DNA of 12,970 bases from JAUPKT01 sp964427855 (GTDB lineage Bacteria > Desulfobacterota > Desulfomonilia > Desulfomonilales > Desulfomonilaceae), in contig CAYRVH010000073.1 of assembly GCA_964427855.1 (NCBI GenBank), positions 1 to 12,970 on the forward strand, given 5' to 3'. The position numbers were made by a program, and so were the translations under genes. The notes beneath the pieces were generated by a model, which was given only the letters and a program-made list of their open reading frames with translations, had not been told where the DNA came from and searched no databases. Each line of letters begins with the position of its first letter. The stretch's first letter is position 1. Positions 1 to 6,973 of the stretch are shown here, piece by piece.

Positions 1-80
1 TTTCCTCTTCAGAAAAATCCTCAATCACCTACATGAAATCGTGCGGAATGTAAGTTACTATGATTACCAAAACCAAACAA

Positions 81-203
81 TCAACGACTCCATCTGCTCA
101 GTATGAAAAGGCACTCCCGGCAACCAGTCTCAAAGTTCTTGCCACATTCGTTGCGGAACTTGGAGCCATCAGGGAGCGCTGTTTGGCAATCCGGGCATTT
201 CAT
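81..203 (-). pseudogene. Remnant of a zinc-ribbon head like that of class III cyclase proteins
   Basis: A 40-codon reading frame starts at an ATG (203-201) with GAGG about 7 bases upstream and ends at a TGA (83-81). It opens MKCPDCQTALPDGSKF, then NECGKNF and a further C-x2-C. This closely resembles the zinc-ribbon start of the intact cyclase-type gene next to it (MKCSKCQ..., MKFCGQCG). The third metal-binding Cys, expected just before NECG, is replaced by Arg. The frame stops where a linker and cyclase domain would normally follow, and none of the three minus-strand frames from here to the window edge shows a recognisable continuation. The best reading is the broken 5' end of a second, paralogous cyclase gene. 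A genuine short zinc-ribbon protein is possible but less likely because of the lost Cys. Confidence 0.5.
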
Positions 204-248
204 GATGACCCTCGCCGGGATGTGGAGAAGGGGCCGTATTCGCAGGTT

Positions 249-1490
249 TTAATCTGTGCAGGTCGGCGACGGGACCGTATGAATGATTATCTCCACGTCC
301 GACAGTTCACGGACCGGTTCTTCTACGATCTTGCCGTCTCGCCACAGCACTACATATGTGTCCTCAATGCCGAAGTTGGATTTCAGGATGTCTATGATGG
401 GATGATACGCAACTCCGCGACTGTACGAAAGGCACTTTCCTTCGAGAAATGAAATGTCCTCATTAGCCACAGTCTTTCTAAATTCATACAAGAGCCGGGA
501 CTTGCCTACCCCGGCCTCACCCATTATGGAGACCGCCTGACCTCTGCCTGACTTGGCCCTCTCAAATGCATGGCGCTTCAGCTCGAGCTCTCTTTCCCTA
601 CCAAGAAAACGGGTCAGTCCACGCTCAGCGCTTACGTCGAACCTCGTCCTTCTGGTGCTGGGCGCCAAAACGCGATACACCTTCAGAGGCTTCTCTTTGC
701 CTTTGACCTGTTTCTCTCCGAGCGCCTCGAATCGAAAGAACCCTTCTGTCAGCCTGAATGTGTTTTCGGTAACGTAGGTGGTCCCAGGCTCAGCCATCTG
801 TTCCATGCGGGCAGCCATGTTGATGGTATCCCCATCTGCCGTGAACTGGACTCGGAGATCATTGCCCAGAGTACCCACCACCACGGGACCGGTATTGATA
901 CCAATCCTCAGCACTACGGGAGGAATTCCTTTCTGAGTCTTTATCTCTTGACTGAACCTGGTCATCTCACGGTGCATTGCCAGAGCTGACCGGATTGCCC
1001 GTTGGGGAGCATCCTCCAATGCGATGGGCGCTCCAAACAAAGCCAGCACCCCATCTCCCCTGAGTTCATTCACCGTGCCTTCGTACTCGTGGACCTTGTG
1101 AATCAAGATCCCGAATACCTTGTCCATGAGACCAAAAGTCTCCTCAGGACCAAGGGACTCAGTCAAGGGAGTAAATCCCTTCATGTCAACAAACATGATG
1201 GTGACGTACCTTCGTTCGCCCTCTATCCGATCTCGCTGCGAAAGAATCTTTTTGGTCAGACCGTTGGGGAGATACTTCTGAATCTTTGCCAGCTTTTCGT
1301 CAAAGGTGAGATCTTTCGGTGCAGGAGATTCCCGAGATGGGATGAGACTATGGCCGCACTCTCCGCAAAACTGAAATTCAGGAGGATTTGAAGCGTTGCA
1401 GTGGGGACAGAGACGCTCGAGCTTACTGCCACACTGTCCGCAAAATTTCATGCCCGATGGGCTTTCAAATTGGCACTTCGAACATTTCAT
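249..1490 (-). CDS. Zinc-ribbon class III adenylate/guanylate cyclase with truncated AAA ATPase domain
   Basis: Seen: from the ATG at 1490 the product has 413 residues. Residues 3-45 carry four C-x2-C pairs (two zinc ribbons). A class III cyclase domain follows at about 90-270, with metal-binding aspartates in FVDMKGFT (D102) and LRGDGVLALFG (D146) and the RIGINTGPVVVGTLG strand. An ATPase start follows with a Walker A motif GEAGVGKS at 324-331. Homology then ends abruptly near residue 377 (SNFGIED). The last 36 residues, from TYVVLWRDGK to PTCTD, do not resemble the family. Known: intact members are roughly 1,000 residues, with a complete ATPase and TPR repeats, and make cyclic nucleotides. 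Inferred: the 3' two thirds were lost in a rearrangement; catalysis may survive but regulation probably does not. A GTG at 1511 is an alternative start, but the zinc ribbon begins at the ATG, which has GAGAAGG about 8 bases upstream. Confidence 0.8.
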   Translation of the reverse strand: MKCSKCQFESPSGMKFCGQCGSKLERLCPHCNASNPPEFQFCGECGHSLIPSRESPAPKDLTFDEKLAKIQKYLPNGLTKKILSQRDRIEGERRYVTIMFVDMKGFTPLTESLGPEETFGLMDKVFGILIHKVHEYEGTVNELRGDGVLALFGAPIALEDAPQRAIRSALAMHREMTRFSQEIKTQKGIPPVVLRIGINTGPVVVGTLGNDLRVQFTADGDTINMAARMEQMAEPGTTYVTENTFRLTEGFFRFEALGEKQVKGKEKPLKVYRVLAPSTRRTRFDVSAERGLTRFLGRERELELKRHAFERAKSGRGQAVSIMGEAGVGKSRLLYEFRKTVANEDISFLEGKCLSYSRGVAYHPIIDILKSNFGIEDTYVVLWRDGKIVEEPVRELSDVEIIIHTVPSPTCTD

Positions 1491-1516
1491 TAGCGGAGCC
1501 TTCTCGTACACTGCAT

Positions 1517-1864
1517 TCAGTCAGACGTCTCTGCAAACACCTTCTTCAATAATCGTATGAGGGGAGGTAGGTCCTGATGGATAGTATCCCACAGGTATCG
1601 ACGGTCAATGTCCCAGTGAAGACATGCTCCCATGTTGCGCATATCAGCCATCTGACGCCACGGAATTGATGGGTAGGAAGCTATGATTTCGTTTGGAACA
1701 TGTCGCACAGCTTCCCCTATGGTGATGAATATTGGTTCGACAGCCGCTCACAGCAGATCCTTCGTACGAAATTCCTCGAATTGTGTATTTCCAACGTAAA
1801 CTCGAATGCGTTCAATCGCTTTGACAATGTCCTCAAGATAAAATTTCCATCGTCTAGATGACAT
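1517..1864 (-). pseudogene. hepT: hepT-like HEPN toxin gene (DUF86 family) with one in-frame stop
   Basis: Seen: reading from the ATG at 1864-1862, the frame encodes a full-length HepT-like protein of 115 codons, interrupted by one TGA at 1750-1748. Before the stop it reads MSSRRWKFYLEDIVKAIERI, then VYVGNTQFEEFRTKDLL. After it come ITIGEAVRHVPNEI, YPSIPWRQMADMRN and LWDTIHQDLPPL. These are the hallmarks of the family (LEDI.AI.RI; IGEA; PEIPW..I..MRN; W.....DLPPL), in the right order and spacing. Known: HepT is the HEPN RNase toxin of MntA-HepT pairs, with active site R-x4-6-H and a nearby Tyr that MntA AMPylates. Here the expected His after RNMGA is Cys and the Tyr two residues on is His. 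Inferred: a dead toxin gene. A TTG or GTG restart giving a C-terminal piece would lack the N-terminal helix. Confidence 0.8.
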
Positions 1865-2135
1865 TGATGGCGTCGCATATGATAAGATCTTTAGGGGCTG
1901 GGGGCATGTCATCGCGAGTCATGACATCGACCCTTTCTGGATTTCGTTGAGCACAATCCCTCCTGAGAACAGTGGGCGAGAAGAGCGTCAGGTCTATGAG
2001 GAAAACGCGAGATAGGCATAAGTTAGATTGTCATTCCCACGACAAACGAAATGCAGAGAAGCCCTACGGATCGCGCCTTTCGCGAGAACGAAATAGCGGC
2101 GACACACGCCCGCATCGTGATTGAACTCGAGAGCT
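1854..2135 (-). pseudogene. mntA: Decayed mntA-like nucleotidyltransferase antitoxin gene
   Basis: Seen: one minus-strand frame ending at a TAG (1856-1854) contains LFRSRERRDP (from 2096), then a TAG (2066-2064), a TGA (2033-2031), and an open stretch RVFLIDLTLFSPTVLRRD..., NPERVDVMTRDDMPPAPKDL, ending DAINVI. The first piece resembles the LFGSRARGD nucleotide-binding motif of MNT-type nucleotidyltransferases, and RVDVMTRDDMPP resembles the VDLV...L.P. segment. About 54 codons separate the two, as in the family. The last codons overlap the hepT ATG, the usual mntA-hepT arrangement. The catalytic D-x-D is not recognisable. Inferred: an antitoxin gene with at least two in-frame stops and probable substitutions. 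The boundary near 2135 is approximate. The assignment rests on these short matches plus the hepT neighbour. Confidence 0.5.
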
Positions 2136-2275
2136 GCTATATGGATGGCTTTGCGCCTTGGGGGCACAGCTGCAATCCTACGATTCCAAGTCTTGTGAAG
2201 GGCCCTGGACGCCGCCGATCTTCTCGCAGAACACCACACAGGGGGCTGGAAAGAAAGGGATCTCGCAGCCTGAAA
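2136..2275. other. Non-coding gap after the Ycf46-like gene
   Basis: Together with the decayed mntA remnant, this forms about 410 bases without an intact gene between the ATPase stop and hepT. Short open frames cross it on both strands, but none resembles a known protein or has a convincing ribosome binding site. No clear terminator (stem plus T-run) was seen after the ATPase stop on the minus strand. Confidence 0.4.
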
Positions 2276-3766
2276 TTACTCCGGCAGAGAGGCAGACTGG
2301 GCGCGGCCTTCTGAAAGCCATTCGCGCAGCTCGTCTATCGTCTCTCGATGGGAACGGCTTATGGGAACCTGTTTTTCCAAAGCCATAAGAATGTCGTCGG
2401 TAGTAAAGTCCCGGCCCGGTTCTTGTCTGTCGCTGAACGCGTAATACATGGCGTCGATCACTGCCTGCTCGATTTCCGCCCCCACAAAGCCTTTCGCCGC
2501 TTGCGCCAATTGATCTAGGTTGTAGTTTTGCACAGGTCGGCGTCGTTTTCGGAGATGCACCTCGAAGATTTCTTGTCGCTCTCGAAACGTGGGAAGATCG
2601 AGGAAAAAGATCTCGTCAACCCTTCCTTTACGCATCAGCTCGGGAGGGATCAGGGCGATGTTATTTGCAGTGGCAACGACGAACACAGGTTTGGTTTTTT
2701 CCTGCATCCACGACAGAATGCCGGCAAAGACCCTCATAGAGGTACCGCCGTCGCCGCCTGACACAGAGAGCCCTTTCTCTATTTCGTCGATCCATAGAAT
2801 GCAAGGCGAAATGATTTCAGCCACAGACAGAGCTCGCCGCGTATTCTCTTCAGATTGGCCCACGAAGCTCCCAAACAACGCGCCCAGATCGAGTCGCACC
2901 AAGGGCAGTCGCCACAAGCCGGCAATCATCTTGGCGGTCAAGGATTTTCCCGTACCTGGGATGCCAATAAGCGCCATACCCTTGGGCTCCGGCAACCCAT
3001 AATTTCTGGCCTCTTTGCTGAAGGCCTTCTCGCGGGTACGCAGCCATTCTTTGAGGTTGTCCAGTCCGCCCACGTCGCTGATGGTTTCAGAAGGGGAGAA
3101 AAACTCGAGGGCTCCAAAGTCACGGATTACCTGCTTTTTCGCAGCATTGACGCTGTCTATATCACGTTCATCCAGCCCGCCTTTTGCGACGATGGCCCGG
3201 GAGAATACTCTGCGCGCCTGACTGCAGGAGAGACCCAACGCTGCCTGCAACAACTTTTCTCGTCCAGCAGGCGTCAAGTTGACTTTTACGCCAGCCGCCC
3301 CCGTGAGCGAAGAGAGGATAAGTTCCATCTCGGCCAGACCCGGAGCAGGAAAATCCATCACGACGATATCGTCTCGCAACTCGTCCGGAATCTTCCAGGT
3401 GGGTGAGGTGATGACAACCGTTTTTTGAGAAAATTTGAGGTTCGCCGCAAGATTCCTCAATTTTCTGACGACCCTCGGCTGACCATGCCAACATTGATGG
3501 AAATCGCATAGCGCGACGATTGCGTCTTCTTGCAGGTGTTCAATGGCGGCGAGCGCGGTCAAGGGGTCTTTTGCATTGGGGGCAGTTCCCTCTCCACACA
3601 ACACCTGAAAGTAATCCGCGTGGTCCCACAGATAAAGTCGGCGATTCGTGTGGGAGCACAGGGTCCTCAGCTGTTCCAGAATGGCCTCCTCCTCCAGCGA
3701 CACAATGCATATAAGCGTGAATCGAGCCCGAATGCAGTTGTCAAGTTCCTCAATAAATGATGACAC
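2276..3766 (-). CDS. Ycf46-like AAA+ ATPase
   Basis: Seen: 496 residues from a GTG start, with AGAGGG about 8 bases upstream. The N-terminal half (about 1-215) is a non-catalytic region typical of this family. The C-terminal half is an AAA+ module: Walker A GIPGTGKS at 268-275, Walker B CILWIDEIEKG around 322-332, sensor 1 VATANN at 364-369, and arginine finger candidates R379/R382 in RKGRVDE. LVRLDLGALFGSFVGQSE at 289-306 is characteristic of the Ycf46 group. Known: Ycf46 proteins are about 490-510 residues; roles are poorly defined, with reports of links to inorganic carbon use in cyanobacteria. Context: it lies 50 bases after an NrdG-like radical SAM gene on the same strand, probably co-transcribed. 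From memory, Ycf46 genes often sit with small radical SAM and DUF1257/DUF2997 genes; the latter two are absent here. Length and motifs suggest an intact enzyme, but the client is unknown. Confidence 0.88.
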   Translation of the reverse strand: MSSFIEELDNCIRARFTLICIVSLEEEAILEQLRTLCSHTNRRLYLWDHADYFQVLCGEGTAPNAKDPLTALAAIEHLQEDAIVALCDFHQCWHGQPRVVRKLRNLAANLKFSQKTVVITSPTWKIPDELRDDIVVMDFPAPGLAEMELILSSLTGAAGVKVNLTPAGREKLLQAALGLSCSQARRVFSRAIVAKGGLDERDIDSVNAAKKQVIRDFGALEFFSPSETISDVGGLDNLKEWLRTREKAFSKEARNYGLPEPKGMALIGIPGTGKSLTAKMIAGLWRLPLVRLDLGALFGSFVGQSEENTRRALSVAEIISPCILWIDEIEKGLSVSGGDGGTSMRVFAGILSWMQEKTKPVFVVATANNIALIPPELMRKGRVDEIFFLDLPTFRERQEIFEVHLRKRRRPVQNYNLDQLAQAAKGFVGAEIEQAVIDAMYYAFSDRQEPGRDFTTDDILMALEKQVPISRSHRETIDELREWLSEGRAQSASLPE

Positions 3767-3816
3767 GCTTATTCCCTCTTGAGGTGTTCTCGAAAATGAA
3801 AAGGACTATTTCCTCA

Positions 3817-4380
3817 TCATGCCAATATTGGCGTTTGAACGCCGCTCACCGTTATCTGGCCTTTTTTATCGATGATCAGTTCGGCCTCGCTCCAGTCGGC
3901 GATGTCACGAAGCCTGTATCGCGAGCTCAGAAAAACAATTTTCTGGTTCAAAGAGCCGACGAACCCTTTTGATGCAGCGAGATGTCGGCGGAAACGTCCT
4001 GCAATGAGAATGTCTACGTGATTCAACACTTCCAGCCCATACGGTAGCGTGCATATTTCCTCATGCGTATATCCCGAATACAAGACCACGGAGAAGGACG
4101 GTCTCCGATGAAGGGTCTCGAGCAATTGGAGCAAGCCTTGCGCTTGTTCCATCGGTTCCCCACCGGTGATAGTAACGCCTTCGATTCTCTCTTTCATCCC
4201 GTGGATCATCGCAGCGACGTCTTCGTGGGCCATGAGAATATGGGGAGCCAAAGAATGTGTTTCGACATTGAAGCAGCCGGGACAGTTCAAAGAGCAGCCC
4301 TGAAACCACAGCACAAATCTATCGCCCGGACCGTTGGCCCTGCTTACCGGCGCCCAGTTGTGAAGGTTGAGAATGGCCAT
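3817..4380 (-). CDS. NrdG-like radical SAM protein (single 4Fe-4S cluster)
   Basis: Seen: 187 residues from the ATG at 4380, with GAGG about 6 bases upstream. It begins AILNLHNWAPVSRANGPGDR. The radical SAM cluster motif C-x3-C-x2-C is CSLNCPGC (C29, C33, C36), and the SAM-binding GGEP follows at 73-76 (TITGGEPMEQ). Further family features are VVLYSGYTHEE at about 98-108 and VDILIAGRF at 122-130. Known: this layout matches the activase family of anaerobic ribonucleotide reductase (NrdG), which generates a glycyl radical on its partner. No glycyl-radical enzyme gene lies in the window, and the gene sits directly before a Ycf46-like ATPase, so a different partner is likely. An upstream in-frame start would add 39 residues unlike the family, so the ATG at 4380 is preferred. 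The name nrdG is withheld because the substrate is unknown. Confidence 0.88.
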   Translation of the reverse strand: MAILNLHNWAPVSRANGPGDRFVLWFQGCSLNCPGCFNVETHSLAPHILMAHEDVAAMIHGMKERIEGVTITGGEPMEQAQGLLQLLETLHRRPSFSVVLYSGYTHEEICTLPYGLEVLNHVDILIAGRFRRHLAASKGFVGSLNQKIVFLSSRYRLRDIADWSEAELIIDKKGQITVSGVQTPILA

Positions 4381-4528
4381 TTTGCGCCTCGTGGGAGCTT
4401 TGTCTTTTTTGCGCTGCGCCCCGATCGCTGACGAACGGAATACGGATTTCGTCCTTGACAGATTGCAAACCGAGGGCGCATCCGTACAACATGACAAACG
4501 GGGCCAACCACAAAAGAACTTTTTTCAT
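4319..4528 (-). CDS. Possible small lipoprotein, overlapping the radical SAM gene
   Basis: Seen: a 69-residue frame whose ATG (4528-4526) lies one base after the TGA of the methyltransferase gene, in the arrangement TGAGATG. It starts MKKVLLWLAPFVMLYGCALG, a short positively charged start plus a hydrophobic stretch ending in LYGC, which could be a lipoprotein signal with Cys17 as the lipid site. Tyr at position -2 is unusual. The last 20 or so codons overlap the start of the radical SAM gene in another frame and look like a shadow of it. No clear ribosome binding site is present; translational coupling would be needed. It may be real, a gene remnant with a lost stop, or chance. No known family was recognised. 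Confidence 0.3.
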   Translation of the reverse strand: MKKVLLWLAPFVMLYGCALGLQSVKDEIRIPFVSDRGAAQKRQSSHEAQNGHSQPSQLGAGKQGQRSGR

Positions 4529-4529
4529 C

Positions 4530-5204
4530 TCAGCTCTGCGATGGCATTTTTTCTGCAACCCCAATGATCCGGTACTTTGAGCCAGTCCTGACGTGGGGTA
4601 AGATTCGAAAACCGTTGAGCCTCAATTCTTCCAGAAACTCTGTTTCAGCAAATCGGTTTTGTGTCGGGTGTCTCAACATCCGGCCAAGCACTGCGTTCGC
4701 GTACAAGGCGGGGAAAATTTCCTCGAAACAAAAAAGCCCGCCGCGTTTCGTCACGCGACTCAGTTCTCTGATGCACCGCTGCCACTGGATGACGTGATGG
4801 ATAATCCCAAAGTTGATGACTGCCTCAAAACACTCGTCAGGGAAGGGGAGGTCTTGGGCATCCCCCACAAAAAAATGAAGCCGCTCTGCCAAAGCGTGAG
4901 GCCGCTTGCGGATGGATTTTCGCACAAGTCGCTCCTCGAGATCAAACGCGACAATGGTTTCGTACCCCATCATCCGAGCAACTATTTGCGCCCCATGTCC
5001 GGTGCCGCACCCTATTTCGAGGGCGAGGCGAGCCCTCTTCTGGCCGCCCATTCTCAGCCACTTCTTCACTTCCCGCGTTTGTACGAATCGGCGAACAGGA
5101 CTGTGTATCCACACCCGTTCAGGCCAATTCATGAGCATGCTTTGTTTATCGTCGGGCTGGCTCAGACGAACGCCTCTCGCAATTAATCGTTGGCTCGGAA
5201 TCAT
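4530..5204 (-). CDS. Class I SAM-dependent methyltransferase (UbiE-like fold)
   Basis: Seen: 224 residues from the ATG at 5204, which overlaps the upstream prenyltransferase stop as ATGA. SAM-binding motif I is LEIGCGTGHG at 62-71, the acidic residue after strand 2 is D88 (VAFDLEERLV), motif II/III is GDAQDLPFPD at 114-123, and VINFGIIHHV at 129-138 ends strand 4. Known: this pattern is typical of Methyltransf_11/UbiE-type enzymes acting on small molecules or lipids. Context: coupling to a UbiA-type prenyltransferase recalls quinone pathways, where a ring is first prenylated and then methylated; that role is an inference. The ribosome binding site is poor, so expression may depend on re-initiation from the upstream gene. 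Internal ATGs at codons 23 and 25 (MLMNW) are alternative starts, since homologous sequence seems to begin near there. Confidence 0.83.
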   Translation of the reverse strand: MIPSQRLIARGVRLSQPDDKQSMLMNWPERVWIHSPVRRFVQTREVKKWLRMGGQKRARLALEIGCGTGHGAQIVARMMGYETIVAFDLEERLVRKSIRKRPHALAERLHFFVGDAQDLPFPDECFEAVINFGIIHHVIQWQRCIRELSRVTKRGGLFCFEEIFPALYANAVLGRMLRHPTQNRFAETEFLEELRLNGFRILPHVRTGSKYRIIGVAEKMPSQS

Positions 5205-6142
5205 AAAGGAGCCAGCAAGCTGAGAGCTGCAAGCGCAAGGAAACAAACGGGCATGTAGCTTGCCTTGTTAAAAAGATTGGACGCGGTTGCCGGCCCTGGA
5301 TCAAAGAAAAGCATTCTTGCCGGCGCTATCAGGAGATACCAGCCCAGCAATACCGCACCAATAGGGTAAAGTCGTCCTATTCCCTCACCCGCGAACCAAT
5401 AGACCGCAAGCCCGCCAAACCACGCTACGGCAACGGCTACGAGTACGCGAAACACTGATTCCTGGACCCCGAGAACAGTCGCGGTGGTCTTGGCGGCAAC
5501 CCTCAGGTCATCTTCTCGGTCCACGATGTCATTGGCGATGTTCTGACCTCCCACCTCCCAAGCCGCCAGCCACAGCAGCAGGACAGCGAGAAAGCCTGGA
5601 ACAGGGCTGGGGTCCACTGCGAGAACCCCGGCCAACCCTCCTGAGGATTTGACGATAGCAGAGGGGATGATCTTGAGATGCGTCACCTTCAAGAGCCGAC
5701 AGTACAGCGCTTCACAACACGCCGACACAAAGAAGACCGCCACGCACGCAGGATTGAGCCACAGGGCCCCAATGACGGCGACAATCCCCCATCCCACGCA
5801 CCATGTCACACCCTGTTGAAAGCTGAGCAATCCCTTGGCAATAGGATGCCTTACCAACACTTCGTCCACATGAAAGAAAGTCGATCCGTCCTCTTTTTGG
5901 GCTAACCTGTCGGAATCGATCCGATAATCGATCAGGTCGTTGAGGGCATATACCGCGTTGTATCCGGCAAACGCAGTGACCAGGCCGACGGCTATGACTG
6001 GGAGGGGCGGGAAATAGCCAAGCCAGAGAAGGGCAGCCATGGCGGGCGTGGCCACGTCCAGCAATCCGTGAGGTGTCCTTGAGAGACCAAGGTAGAGTTT
6101 CCATCGGCTTTGCGCCGCCGCGGTCGTTTCATTTGGCGTCAA
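5201..6142 (-). CDS. UbiA-family membrane prenyltransferase
   Basis: Seen: 313 residues, very hydrophobic, with about eight or nine predicted membrane segments. Both aspartate-rich motifs of the UbiA superfamily are present: NDLIDYRID (N68, D69, D72, D76) and NDIVDREDDLRVAAKTT (D205, D208, D211/D212). They bind magnesium and the prenyl diphosphate. The start ATG has AGGGGG 7-8 bases upstream. Known: UbiA enzymes attach isoprenoid chains to aromatic acceptors (quinone precursors, heme O, chlorophyll) inside the membrane. The acceptor cannot be read from the sequence. Context: it follows a cytochrome b5-like membrane protein by 60 bases and is coupled to a methyltransferase by an ATGA overlap, suggesting a lipid-quinone or modified-heme product. 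Alternatives are MenA-like, CtaB-like or an uncharacterised group; no menaquinone or oxidase genes are nearby to decide. Confidence 0.87.
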   Translation of the reverse strand: MTPNETTAAAQSRWKLYLGLSRTPHGLLDVATPAMAALLWLGYFPPLPVIAVGLVTAFAGYNAVYALNDLIDYRIDSDRLAQKEDGSTFFHVDEVLVRHPIAKGLLSFQQGVTWCVGWGIVAVIGALWLNPACVAVFFVSACCEALYCRLLKVTHLKIIPSAIVKSSGGLAGVLAVDPSPVPGFLAVLLLWLAAWEVGGQNIANDIVDREDDLRVAAKTTATVLGVQESVFRVLVAVAVAWFGGLAVYWFAGEGIGRLYPIGAVLLGWYLLIAPARMLFFDPGPATASNLFNKASYMPVCFLALAALSLLAPL

Positions 6143-6202
6143 TGCTTCGTCCCCCTGGCTACCATCGCCATGGAAAGGCGTTTCTTGCGCTCAAACTCGC
6201 TG

Positions 6203-6913
6203 CTACTCATAAGGAAAGGTGAGTTTCCCACCCAAGTAGCCAATATACGCGGTGATGAGCGAGAGCAGGGCTAAGCCCAAAAAAAATCCCAGCTGCTGGG
6301 CAATAGGATGAGAAAACGGCTCCCACATCAAGAACGCTCGAATGAATACCAGAGCGACCCCAAGGAATAAAGCAAGCCACGCAAGGGCTCTTTTCCTCAG
6401 AATCAGTGTGGATGAAGCGAATTCATAATTAAGCCACCATGTGACGTACCCTGTAGCGATGGCCGGCGGGACCGCAGCGACGCCAATAACCAGGCAACAG
6501 AAAGACGCCCACTCGGTGGCCGGTGAGTTGAAGAGGCGAGCAAACACAGCCAGCAGCGGCGCTGCCACCAATAGCCCAAGCGGAAAATGAACGATTGCAG
6601 GGTGCGGATGACGTCGGAAAAAAGGATGCCTCGCCAGCCAAGTTTCGACGCTGGCCCGGACACCTGTCAGCTCTGGCGACGCTTCTGCCACGGTTCCGAT
6701 TAGCGGAAAACGGGCGAGTACATCCAGTCCATGAGGCGCGGCTTTGATGTCATTAGTGAGGTCTGCCCATGCACGATGGCGGTTCATGTGAACGCCGGCC
6801 GCCCACCTACGACTCAAAGATACGTCGTACACGTTGCCGCCCACAGCGATGAGTACCGGCCGATTATCGCCCCCGTCATGGCCTTTCAATTGTTCTATCG
6901 TGAAACGCTTCAT
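6203..6913 (-). CDS. Cytochrome b5-like heme domain fused to a DUF2231 membrane domain
   Basis: Seen: 236 residues from the ATG at 6913. Residues 1-75 resemble the bacterial cytochrome b5-like heme/steroid-binding domain: FTIEQLKGHDG, then VGGNVYDVSLSRRWAAGVHM, and APHGLDVLARFPLIGTV. Candidate heme ligands are H42 or H46 and H61. A short linker (about 76-100) leads to HPHPAIVHFPLGL (102-114), the signature of DUF2231, and four hydrophobic segments at about 108-126, 137-158, 174-195 and 206-228. Known: the fusion occurs in anaerobic bacteria and archaea, but a function is not established. Inferred: the first domain is a cytoplasmic heme or lipid-binding module tethered to the membrane, possibly passing electrons. 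An upstream ATG at 6952 would add 13 basic residues; neither start has a good ribosome binding site, and 6913 fits the domain start. Confidence 0.8.
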   Translation of the reverse strand: MKRFTIEQLKGHDGGDNRPVLIAVGGNVYDVSLSRRWAAGVHMNRHRAWADLTNDIKAAPHGLDVLARFPLIGTVAEASPELTGVRASVETWLARHPFFRRHPHPAIVHFPLGLLVAAPLLAVFARLFNSPATEWASFCCLVIGVAAVPPAIATGYVTWWLNYEFASSTLILRKRALAWLALFLGVALVFIRAFLMWEPFSHPIAQQLGFFLGLALLSLITAYIGYLGGKLTFPYE

Positions 6914-6973
6914 TGTTATTATGACTTGGACCCTGCGCCCCTCGCGCTTCATCAGATGCGGTGCTGCAATGTC

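Noticed and set aside
60..452. Plus-strand 130-codon frame at the left edge
   Set aside because: It lies antisense to the zinc-ribbon remnant and the cyclase tail, both of which match known motifs; its own product is unrecognisable and no ribosome binding site precedes it.
2051..2314. Plus-strand 87-codon frame over the decayed mntA region
   Set aside because: Its basic, low-complexity composition resembles no protein, and it overlaps the 3' end of the ATPase gene on the other strand.
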